From: Candidatus Scalindua sp.
GTDB lineage: Bacteria > Planctomycetota > Brocadiia > Brocadiales > Scalinduaceae
DNA: 64,000 nt
Assembly: GCA_021776915.1 (NCBI GenBank)
Contig: JAIQZU010000084.1
Location: 147,709 to 211,708, forward strand
Reading direction: 5' to 3'
The stretch's first letter is position 1, and the number at the start of each line of letters is the position of its first letter. Under the pieces are notes generated by a model. It had not been told where the DNA came from and did not search any database. It saw only the letters and a list, made by a program, of their open reading frames with translations. Positions 9,408 through 17,684 of the stretch are shown in pieces. The position numbers and the translations under genes were made by a program.

Positions 9408-10931
9408 TCAAAGACAATCTTGATTATTCCTGATTCTAAATTTGTTTTTTATAATATTAATAATTATATTTACTACTCCCGTGCGTTTATTTATGTAAAA
9501 GACAATACCAAGTGAGCATATCATAAACAAAAGCAGCCTTATTAAACACTCTAACACCGGATTCGCAGAAACAATAAAACGTTCAATCAGAAATATCTCA
9601 AATATTACTAAGAATAACGGGGCAAACACAGAAACAAGAAACAAAAACAATCCTTTCAAATTCTCAAGGTAACGCATACCCAGGAAGGTAAATGCAATAA
9701 ACACAGAAAATGTGGTAAAGGCACTTGCCGCAGCCACACCCGTAATACCAAAATGCATTCTTATTGCGATAAAATCTAAAACGGTGTTTATAATTATTGC
9801 AGCCAGTGATATAAGCACAAGGACATTCTGCCGCTCTTTAACCACTAATAGATTCTGCCATTGACCATACATAATCAGAAAGAACGTATAAAAAAGCATT
9901 GCCTTCATCGCATTTATGCCAGGCTTAAACTTTGGCATTGTATAATCCACAAATACAGGAAAGGCGATGTACACACAGCCCAGAATAATAGCCATAACAC
10001 ATGCGATTATTTCAGTATACTTGATCACATATTTTTTTATATATAACATATCTCCTTCTTTTCCATAATCCTCTATAAAATATGGTGAAATAACAGATGC
10101 AAAGCTTTTTGACATCCCAATTGTGTATGACCGAGACATAACTGCTATTGAATAATAGCCTAATGGCACCATACCCAGCATCTTGGCTACCATGAGTCTG
10201 TCAACACTATAAAGTATGATATTGAGGAATGATGAAATAAATATAGGAAATCCAAAAACAATATATTCCTTAATCTTATCCAAAGGCAGCTTAAATTTGA
10301 GTATAAATTTAGCATTGCATTGAATATACCATATGTTAAAGATAACAAGCAGCACACTTGCTGCATACATACCGTATAGTCCGAACTTTTTTACCAGAAG
10401 GAAGATCAGCAGTAAATGTATTATGCTGTCAAGGATATAAGATTTACCCAGAAGTATGAACTTTCTATTGGCGCGCAGAAGCATGACAAAATATGTATAA
10501 AATCTCTGTCCAAAGAAAATCAGCGGGAATATGAGTAACCCGACAAAAAGCCCCTCTGCTATTTTGCCTTTTAATATAAATGCAGCAATCAGAATACAAA
10601 ATATGACCGGAATGCTTGTAACCAGCAAAAAGCTAAACACCACATTCTGGACGGTATCTGCCTCTTCCTTGTCACCCTTTCCATTATAAAGTGGAATCTT
10701 ATAATACAAGGCATTCGGAGTGCCAATATTGGTACAGAGTGAGTAATCTATAATGACCCTTACAATACTCCATGTCCCCATGTGAAATGGACCCAAATAC
10801 CTTCTTATAAAGACAGATACAAAAAAACCGATAATCTGGCTTACATATCCGCTGATCCCATACGCGACTATGTCTGTAAATATCTTTTTTTTACGCTCGT
10901 GAATATAGTCATTTTCCATTAACAAAACCAT
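9408..10931 (-). CDS. Oligosaccharide flippase, Wzx/MATE-like
   Basis: 507 residues, almost entirely hydrophobic, with about 12-14 predicted membrane helices. The N-terminus is typical of Wzx/PST exporters (IVAYGISGYVSQIIGFFVSVFIRRYLGP) and an FGFPIFISSFLN-like half-repeat begins at about residue 225. These proteins move undecaprenyl-linked repeat units across the inner membrane. It follows the sulfatase-fold gene in the minus-strand cluster. GGAG lies only 3 bases before the ATG at 10931; a second ATG four codons on (MENDYI) is also possible. No Wzy polymerase is recognised in the window. Confidence 0.85.
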   Translation of the reverse strand: MVLLMENDYIHERKKKIFTDIVAYGISGYVSQIIGFFVSVFIRRYLGPFHMGTWSIVRVIIDYSLCTNIGTPNALYYKIPLYNGKGDKEEADTVQNVVFSFLLVTSIPVIFCILIAAFILKGKIAEGLFVGLLIFPLIFFGQRFYTYFVMLLRANRKFILLGKSYILDSIIHLLLIFLLVKKFGLYGMYAASVLLVIFNIWYIQCNAKFILKFKLPLDKIKEYIVFGFPIFISSFLNIILYSVDRLMVAKMLGMVPLGYYSIAVMSRSYTIGMSKSFASVISPYFIEDYGKEGDMLYIKKYVIKYTEIIACVMAIILGCVYIAFPVFVDYTMPKFKPGINAMKAMLFYTFFLIMYGQWQNLLVVKERQNVLVLISLAAIIINTVLDFIAIRMHFGITGVAAASAFTTFSVFIAFTFLGMRYLENLKGLFLFLVSVFAPLFLVIFEIFLIERFIVSANPVLECLIRLLLFMICSLGIVFYINKRTGVVNIIINIIKNKFRIRNNQDCL

Positions 10932-11130
10932 TAACTCCTAATCGAATAAAGCCCTTGGCAGGAAGGTTACCTCTCATGATTTAAATCTCTTACTAACCAT
11001 TAACTTACAAGAACAGAATAAAACACCCAGTAACGATGTTTTAAGACCTGCCAGACTTTACAAGAAAAGAATTCTCAATGTCATCAGTAATCTTCGCCTT
11101 ACTAAATACAAATAATTGTGGTTTGGCTTG

Positions 11131-13326
11131 TCACTCGTGTATTTCAAATTTCGGATTTAACCCGTAATGGACTAAAGAATTTCTTACATGTGTATTCAGT
11201 AATGCAAAAAATTCATTTTTCACAGAAGAATTACCCTGAAAAAAGATGTTTTCTTTTTCTTGTGGATCATCCTCCCTATCATACAATTCAAAGGTTTCGC
11301 TGTTTCTTTCAAGCTTTGCAAAGGAGGGAGCCTTAAAATATGTCCTGTAAATAAATGTATACTTCTTATTTCTCAAGGCTATATAATACCTATTCACATA
11401 CAAATCTTCACTGATCACCACTTTTCCAAGACTATTCACCCATTTTTCTGTTATTTCATTCAGAAGGCTTCTTCCATTGAAAGGCCAATCTCCCTTCAAC
11501 GAAAGCATATCAACTATTGTGGGGGCTATATCAATGTTCGCACTCACCAGACCTGATTCTACCCCTTTCCTATTGAGAGCGAGTGGATACTTAGCCGTCA
11601 TGACTACATGTACAAATTCATCATATACGTCAAACGAACCGATTGTTATGTGTTCCCCGAAATTATTCCCGTGGTCTCCCATAAGCACAATAAGAGAGTC
11701 TTCGTACAAATCCCTGTCTTTCAGGTATGCAAGATATCTCTCAACTTCATACAAGCAACAGTCTATCTCTGCTCTATAAAGATCCTTAAAAAAAACGATC
11801 TGATCTTCATCAAAATCAAGAGCCCCTTTCTTCCCTCTGTGTTTCTTCACGTCCCTAATCACATCTATTTTCGATGTATGATTGTACATCCATTCAAAAT
11901 CCCTCGGTGGATGAAACGGCCAGTGTGCTTCCAGAAGATGCAGGTAATAGCACTGTCCGTTTCTGTATCCAGATTTTCGATCCTGTTGCCGTGCCCAGGA
12001 AAACACTTCTTCTGCTGTTGCTACACCATGTTCTTTATCACACATCTTATAGTAATATTTGTCAAATCCGCGAGAATACCCATAAATGGGAGATGTTCTT
12101 GGACCTGTACCATACCCAAAAGTAGTATACCCTTCTCGATGCAGGATTTCAGGGAGCAGGGTAATGTTCTCACTTATTGGTTTATATTCCCTTGGATGAT
12201 GCGTATCATGATAGGATAAATACTGTCCTGAAAGCAATGAGGCAAAGGTCGGTAGAGTCCAGGGGCCTTGGGTATATGCATTATCGTAAAGAACACTATC
12301 CTGTAAAAGCTGAGCAACGTGCATGTACCCACGTTCCTGTAGGACTGTTTGGGAGGGCAGATAATCTCTTCTCAGGCTGTCTATTACCAATATATAGATA
12401 TTACTTTTCCCCTGAGAGGAATGTGTTGCCGTAAACGGAAAACTTAGGTAAACAGACGAATCTTTCTTTGCACCTTCCAGAGTGTAGATAACTGAATCCG
12501 GATTTCCTTCTTGGGCAGAAGATGTTTCAATTAAGACATCGTTCCACACCCTGTCACGAAATTCAGTACTTGGTTCAAATACCTTATCAAACAACATACT
12601 TTTCTGTCCTGAGCACAAAGCTTTTTCTATCTTAAGCCGCATGGGAGAAGGGTTAATTGCCTTGGTACCAACCCCCAGACTGAGCACATCTGCTCCTTTA
12701 AGGTCAATTCGCACCGGTATCCCATTTTTCAATGCAAGACAGTTTCTTACCTCTCCAGAAATCTGAACCTTCTTCACGCTACAAGATGCAGCATCTTTAA
12801 TTGTAGAAATATCCACTGTTGCATCTACTGGAAGATCCACAACATAGGTTAAATCAGGCTGTTTCTTCTTCCAACGCCTTATTGTATAATCTGCAACGAA
12901 AATACCATTGAGAAAGAAAAATAAAATAGTAGATACTGATATCCCAAACGGTAAGAATCCAGATGCAACCACTGTTGATATAAAAAGCTGTAAAGAGGCA
13001 TCCCTTATACATACTCCATACTCAGTTCGGTACTTGCGAAAGTAGTAATCTGCCAACCCTTTCCAGCATGCAAAGATAGAAACAGAAGCTATCACAAAGG
13101 ATCCCACTGATATAAAGTAGGAGGGATGTATTATGGCACGCAGAAGAATGTATGCATAGACACAGAACAATGCATATGTAAGAATACAAATTGGGAAAAA
13201 CCATATCTTCTGCATTCTCTGCTCCTGCATCCCAATTCTGAGAAATCTCTCAAAGAAAATAATCAAACGCCCTGTTTTTTTCCATTGAGAAACATAAAAA
13301 CCAAAAACTTCAAAATAGTTATCCAT
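11131..13326 (-). CDS. Membrane-anchored sulfatase-fold protein with Thr at the nucleophile position
   Basis: 731 residues. Hydrophobic helices lie at about 41-65, 70-88 and 112-148, followed by a periplasmic region. The alkaline-phosphatase/sulfatase superfamily domain starts at about residue 308 (YILVIDSLRRDYL, D315 as metal ligand) and ends with the DHGNNFGEH block (D551, H552). Where sulfatases have C/S-x-P-S-R, this protein reads T357-L-P-T-F, so no formylglycine can form. A Thr nucleophile is known from phosphoethanolamine or phosphoglycerol transferases of the same superfamily. I therefore infer a phospho-group hydrolase or transferase acting on the exported glycan rather than a sulfatase. 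A truncated paralog lies at 7943-8752. Confidence 0.8.
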   Translation of the reverse strand: MDNYFEVFGFYVSQWKKTGRLIIFFERFLRIGMQEQRMQKIWFFPICILTYALFCVYAYILLRAIIHPSYFISVGSFVIASVSIFACWKGLADYYFRKYRTEYGVCIRDASLQLFISTVVASGFLPFGISVSTILFFFLNGIFVADYTIRRWKKKQPDLTYVVDLPVDATVDISTIKDAASCSVKKVQISGEVRNCLALKNGIPVRIDLKGADVLSLGVGTKAINPSPMRLKIEKALCSGQKSMLFDKVFEPSTEFRDRVWNDVLIETSSAQEGNPDSVIYTLEGAKKDSSVYLSFPFTATHSSQGKSNIYILVIDSLRRDYLPSQTVLQERGYMHVAQLLQDSVLYDNAYTQGPWTLPTFASLLSGQYLSYHDTHHPREYKPISENITLLPEILHREGYTTFGYGTGPRTSPIYGYSRGFDKYYYKMCDKEHGVATAEEVFSWARQQDRKSGYRNGQCYYLHLLEAHWPFHPPRDFEWMYNHTSKIDVIRDVKKHRGKKGALDFDEDQIVFFKDLYRAEIDCCLYEVERYLAYLKDRDLYEDSLIVLMGDHGNNFGEHITIGSFDVYDEFVHVVMTAKYPLALNRKGVESGLVSANIDIAPTIVDMLSLKGDWPFNGRSLLNEITEKWVNSLGKVVISEDLYVNRYYIALRNKKYTFIYRTYFKAPSFAKLERNSETFELYDREDDPQEKENIFFQGNSSVKNEFFALLNTHVRNSLVHYGLNPKFEIHE

Positions 13327-13358
13327 AAGTGATTTCTGTCCTGCTTTTCAATGCTCCC

Positions 13359-14387
13359 TTATACAGGCCTCAACTCAAAGTACGGTTTCGCAAGATAATT
13401 GGCATTGCAGTTTTTGCAAAGGGGTATCTTATCAAAGTCCCCATTTATATGGAGCTGTCTAAAGTGTTTCATTCTGGAATTATTCCACAACGCCTTTAGG
13501 CTGCCTTCTTTGAAAACGTTACCTATCTCGTTATCAACCTCATAATCCCAGCAACAAAGCTGTATGTTGCCATTTACTGAAACAATTATCATAAAATTCC
13601 ATATACGCCCACATGGTATTCGAAGCATTTTCGAGTCAAGATTCCCTGTATACTCTATATCCGTAAGGCCGGCATAGTTGGTAGCATGCAGAAATGCAAT
13701 ATCATCAACACCTGGAACCAGACGACTCTTCCAGGTGTTAAAATAATCATCCACTTCGTGCCTGTTTTTGTCGTATACAACCATTTGCATTCTCACCCTT
13801 AAATCAAAACGTTTGGCCTTTTTTCTTAGACGCAAGAATGTAAGAATATTGTTCTCAACTACATTGTAGTCCAATCCCCTGATTGACTTATAGGTATCTT
13901 TCTTCGCTCCATCTACAGAAAAGCTTATGGATTTCCAGGGGTACCCTAACAGCCTTTCTGAAGTTTCCTTGTCCAATAAACTTGCATTTGTCGTAATTGA
14001 ATAAAGCTCCATACCGCATCGAGCTGCATAATCCATTTTATCAACAATGCCATTATCTGCAAACGGCTCACCTAATTGCCCTAGATACAAGTGAGTAATA
14101 TCTTCTTTTATCGCTATATCTATTATCTTACAGTACTCCTCATACGGCATAATCGCCTTTGCACGTTTCATACTTTTGTGCGCACACATTGTACAAGAAG
14201 CGTTACATATGTTGGTATTCTCTATTGCGATATCAGTCAGATTAACAAACGAACTTCTGTTAGACCATAAAGCCTTATAGTACATTCTAACAGCAAACTT
14301 CACCGCCGGGTTATACAGCAAGAAAGGATGCCTACACATAGTAGATTTCATTGAATCTTTTAAACTCTTAAAGATATTGTTGTTCAC
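13359..14387 (-). CDS. Radical SAM protein with SPASM domain
   Basis: 342 residues. The radical SAM motif Cx3Cx2C is in NICNASCTMC (about residue 58-66), followed by LGQLGEP in place of the usual GGEP. The C-terminus has SPASM-type cysteines: IPCGRIW, IQLCCWD and CKNCN. Family members mature peptides or modify small molecules; proteins of this type are frequent in glycan clusters with unknown substrates. It lies between HisH and the sulfatase-fold gene, transcribed in the same direction. Function cannot be narrowed further. Confidence 0.8.
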   Translation of the reverse strand: MNNNIFKSLKDSMKSTMCRHPFLLYNPAVKFAVRMYYKALWSNRSSFVNLTDIAIENTNICNASCTMCAHKSMKRAKAIMPYEEYCKIIDIAIKEDITHLYLGQLGEPFADNGIVDKMDYAARCGMELYSITTNASLLDKETSERLLGYPWKSISFSVDGAKKDTYKSIRGLDYNVVENNILTFLRLRKKAKRFDLRVRMQMVVYDKNRHEVDDYFNTWKSRLVPGVDDIAFLHATNYAGLTDIEYTGNLDSKMLRIPCGRIWNFMIIVSVNGNIQLCCWDYEVDNEIGNVFKEGSLKALWNNSRMKHFRQLHINGDFDKIPLCKNCNANYLAKPYFELRPV

Positions 14388-14477
14388 CTTTCCAATTTTA
14401 TTGCCCGGATAATAAATTATGTTGCCATTCGTTGGATTTTACTGTCAACCTCTTATTAATAATATGTTAACCTGTTA

Positions 14478-15113
14478 TCAAAGCTTCAAGAAATTTTCTA
14501 TAATCTTCAGGCCTGTCTTACCACTCTTTTCCGGATGGAACTGACATCCGTAAACGTTATCCTTTCTTGTACTTGAACAGAACCAGTCGGAACCATATGG
14601 TGTACGGCTTAACCAGTACTTATCCTTTTCCGGATAAGGAGCATACGAATGCACAAAATACATATCTTTTCCAGGAGAAATTCCTCTTAAAATCGAGTCG
14701 CCCCAGAAAGCATGATCCCTCCCTTCGGGGATATCAATCGAATTCCATCCTATGTTTGGTATCTTTGTACCAGGTTGCTCTATTAATCTCTTTACTGTAC
14801 CCGGTATTATATTCAGGCCTTTATGAACACCAAACTCTTCGCTGCATGTAAACAGAAGCTGCATCCCAAGGCAAATACCCAGGAATGGCTTTCCTTTTTT
14901 TATGAAATCAAGTGCTGGCATGATGAGATTCTGCTCTTGTAATCGCCTGATTCCTTCTCCAAATGCTCCAACCCCCGGCAAAACAATGTAGTCGGCATCC
15001 TTAAATTCATCGGGACAATTGCCGATCGTAACGTTACATCCAAAATACTCAAATGCCTTAGCCACGCTGAATATATTTCCATAAAAATAATTAATAATCT
15101 TGACTTGTTTCAT
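14478..15113 (-). CDS. hisH: HisH-like glutaminase for sugar amidation
   Basis: 211 residues, class I glutamine amidotransferase of the HisH family. The nucleophile is C81 in FLGICLGMQ and the dyad is H193/E195 in CQFHPEK. It hydrolyses glutamine and passes ammonia to its HisF partner. Its ATG overlaps the HisF stop by one base (TGATG). No other histidine gene is near, while an N-acetyl sugar amidotransferase is encoded 6 kb upstream in the same operon. Its likely job is to feed ammonia to that enzyme, as HisH2/HisF2 do in LPS loci, rather than to make histidine. Confidence 0.85.
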   Translation of the reverse strand: MKQVKIINYFYGNIFSVAKAFEYFGCNVTIGNCPDEFKDADYIVLPGVGAFGEGIRRLQEQNLIMPALDFIKKGKPFLGICLGMQLLFTCSEEFGVHKGLNIIPGTVKRLIEQPGTKIPNIGWNSIDIPEGRDHAFWGDSILRGISPGKDMYFVHSYAPYPEKDKYWLSRTPYGSDWFCSSTRKDNVYGCQFHPEKSGKTGLKIIENFLKL

Positions 15114-15874
15114 CAGTGTCTGACAGCTGCAATACTATTTCTCCCCAGTATCTCTTTTATCTCAGCAATAGTGAATCTTCCATAGTGCAGCATCGAAGCG
15201 ACAGCCACTGCATCCACACCAGCATCGCGTATCACGCCTCCTATGTCCTCAGGTGTTTTTGCACCACCACTTGCAATCACAGGAATAGAAACAGACTCAA
15301 CAACTTTCCTGATAAGTTCAGTCTCGAACCCCTCACCCGTTCCGTCCATATCAACCGAGGTCACCAATATCTCACCCGCACCTAAATCTTCAACCTTCTT
15401 TACCCAGTAGAGTACATCAATGCCTGTCTTCTCACGTCCACAATCTATGTATATTTCCCATTTTCCGCCGGACATACGCTTAACCTGCAACGACACTACC
15501 ACAGCCTGCGAACCGAGTGCAGTGGCAATCTCGGTAATAAGTTCAGGTCTTTTTACGGCTGCAGTGTTAATTGCTACCTTATCTGCACCGCTGTGCAAAA
15601 GCTTTTGCGCATCCTCCACACTGCGTATACCCCCGCCTACTGTCATAGGTATGAAAATATGCGTTGCAGCTTTTCTAACTATATCAGTCAGATTATTTCT
15701 TTCGTATAGACTCGCAACGGTATCGATATAAAGAACTTCGTCTGCTCCCTGTTCGTAATATATACCCGCCATTTCATCCGGCTTTCCCATAACCCTCAAG
15801 CCATCGTAACGAATACCTTTTATTACGTTTGGACCTTTTATATCTAGCCGGGCAATAATTCTAATTTTGTCCAT
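15113..15874 (-). CDS. hisF: HisF-like cyclase subunit (ammonia-conducting paralog)
   Basis: 253 residues, a beta/alpha-barrel of the HisF family, with MTVGGGIRSVEDA and VIASGGAKTPEDI phosphate-binding loops. Asp11 is kept (ARLDIKG) but the second catalytic acid, Asp130 of canonical HisF, is Gln here (VVSLQVKR, Q130), and the preceding C9 position is Arg. Loss of the cyclase acid supports a role as ammonia conduit for a sugar amidotransferase. It is translationally coupled to HisH, downstream of two asparagine-synthase genes. Confidence 0.85.
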   Translation of the reverse strand: MDKIRIIARLDIKGPNVIKGIRYDGLRVMGKPDEMAGIYYEQGADEVLYIDTVASLYERNNLTDIVRKAATHIFIPMTVGGGIRSVEDAQKLLHSGADKVAINTAAVKRPELITEIATALGSQAVVVSLQVKRMSGGKWEIYIDCGREKTGIDVLYWVKKVEDLGAGEILVTSVDMDGTGEGFETELIRKVVESVSIPVIASGGAKTPEDIGGVIRDAGVDAVAVASMLHYGRFTIAEIKEILGRNSIAAVRH

Positions 15875-15907
15875 TCCTGTTCCAAATGTACAAACTATAA
15901 CTAAACC

Positions 15908-17677
15908 TCACGCTACTGTTGTATCTAACGATTTCTCAAAAAAGAAAGAGAGATTGATAAGCTGCCATATATAAAAAGAATTACTCATGTCATTACTGTT
16001 ATAGAAATTGTCGAATACACGAAAATAAGTTTCAGGCAGGAAATTCGACCGTTTCAGTATATGTATTCGTTCAAATGCCCAATCCTTAAGCCTGCCCCGC
16101 AGCCATACGGTTTGAGGTGTAACCACTGACCTTTTCGGCACCGAATAAACTTGTTTCATGTGCCTTTTTATTATCATGCGCAAAGGATATTTACTAAGCC
16201 CTTCTCTGTATTTCAATGAGTGGTCGAACGCCAGTCCATACGCCAGGACATTGTGGTCAAGCAAAGGAAACCTCACTTCCCTGCCGCACGCCATCGAGGC
16301 TCGGTCGTGAAATCTTAAAGTACGGGGAATCTTATTCTGCAGTATGTCATAAACCTGAATAGTCCTTAACCAGTCCATGAACATCGTTACAGGCTTCTCC
16401 GCTTTACTTCTAAGATCAGTAAGGTCTGTATGCGAGCTGAATCCTGACCGGGTCAATTTCTCCGAGACTTTTATAACCTTATCCAGCGTTGTACTTGTAA
16501 CGTCTAACAACTTTTCCAACAGTGAATGATGTTTTCCTAAACGGTGAAGGTCATACATTGCCATGTATATATGATAGAGATAACCTCCAAAGGTTTCATC
16601 TCCTCCCTGCCCTTCGATGGAGACAATATAGTCACTCTTACGTTCCTGCATGTTTAATTTATAATATGCTATCACAGGAATTCCAGCGTAGGGCTCATCT
16701 TCAAAATTGTGCAGAACCCTTGCATACTCTGGCACCTCTTCAGGAGAAAGAAAGACTTTCCGGTTCTCTACGCCTACATAACTGCAATATTCTTCAGTCA
16801 AACGTGATTCATCAAACTCTTCCTCGCAATATCCCATGGTATAAGCTACGATAGGATAATCCCACCCCCAAACCTCCTTTATTTTTAATAAGAGTGCTGT
16901 GCTGTCAGTCCCGCCACTATAATGTATTGATATAGGCACATCACTCCTTAACCTTATCCTTATCGATTCGGAGAGAAGGGATTCATACTCCTCAACCGAA
17001 AGCTTTCTCTCTGCAAGATGCATACACTCTTTTTTCAGGTCATAATATATATTCTCTTTCACTTCCTCGTCCCTGTATTGCACCCATGTACCAGGCTCAA
17101 CCTGGACAATACCGCGATAGAAGGTTTCTTTTCCAAAAGGATATATACCCATATCGAGATAGTCTGTAACTTTCTCTCTATCCAACTTCAAATCAGTCAT
17201 TCCCCTGAAACATTTTATCTCAGAAGCGAAATACAAAGAATTTCCAGACTTCAGATAATACAAAGGCTTTATACCGAATCTGTCTCGTATAAGAGATAGA
17301 GACCTCTCTTGCTTATTATAAATAACCATAGCGAACATACCGTTAAGCATATCCAGCTTATCCAGGCTATATTTTGATAGAAATTCCACCAAAACGCGGG
17401 TATCCCCGTTGGAAGCCAGATCAGGTTCATCCAGAAACTCTGCAATTTCCCGATAATTATAAATCTCCCCATTAAAAACAACTACAATGCTGCCGTCTCT
17501 TGAAACCATCGGCTGTCTGGCATATTTCTCTTCGCCAAGTATTGCCAACCTGAAATGTTTCAGGTACAACTCGTCGTCTCTGTATTCGCCCTCTGAATCA
17601 GGCCCACGGTGCCGGATGTTAAAAGCCCCGGCGATCCGGGCAGGATCTGCATTTACCAAACCAAAGAATCCGCACAT
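15908..17677 (-). CDS. Asparagine synthase (glutamine-hydrolysing) paralog
   Basis: 589 residues. The N-terminal class II glutaminase domain starts with MCGFFG, so Cys2 is the nucleophile after removal of Met, and contains RHRGPDSEG and FNGEIYNY. The C-terminal synthetase domain carries the ATP pyrophosphatase loop HYSGGTDST (consensus SGGxDS). In polysaccharide loci such enzymes often amidate uronic acid carboxyls or other acids rather than aspartate. It follows a second, divergent asparagine-synthase gene after only 7 bases. The substrate is unknown. Confidence 0.85.
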   Translation of the reverse strand: MCGFFGLVNADPARIAGAFNIRHRGPDSEGEYRDDELYLKHFRLAILGEEKYARQPMVSRDGSIVVVFNGEIYNYREIAEFLDEPDLASNGDTRVLVEFLSKYSLDKLDMLNGMFAMVIYNKQERSLSLIRDRFGIKPLYYLKSGNSLYFASEIKCFRGMTDLKLDREKVTDYLDMGIYPFGKETFYRGIVQVEPGTWVQYRDEEVKENIYYDLKKECMHLAERKLSVEEYESLLSESIRIRLRSDVPISIHYSGGTDSTALLLKIKEVWGWDYPIVAYTMGYCEEEFDESRLTEEYCSYVGVENRKVFLSPEEVPEYARVLHNFEDEPYAGIPVIAYYKLNMQERKSDYIVSIEGQGGDETFGGYLYHIYMAMYDLHRLGKHHSLLEKLLDVTSTTLDKVIKVSEKLTRSGFSSHTDLTDLRSKAEKPVTMFMDWLRTIQVYDILQNKIPRTLRFHDRASMACGREVRFPLLDHNVLAYGLAFDHSLKYREGLSKYPLRMIIKRHMKQVYSVPKRSVVTPQTVWLRGRLKDWAFERIHILKRSNFLPETYFRVFDNFYNSNDMSNSFYIWQLINLSFFFEKSLDTTVA

Positions 17678-17684
17678 AGCTTAC

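Noticed and set aside
11608..12219. Plus-strand open frame of 203 codons
   Set aside because: Shadow within the sulfatase-fold gene, which has clear motifs on the minus strand.
14478..15874. Histidine biosynthesis operon (hisH-hisF)
   Set aside because: No other his genes are present, HisF lacks Asp130, and a sugar amidotransferase in the same operon explains the pair better.
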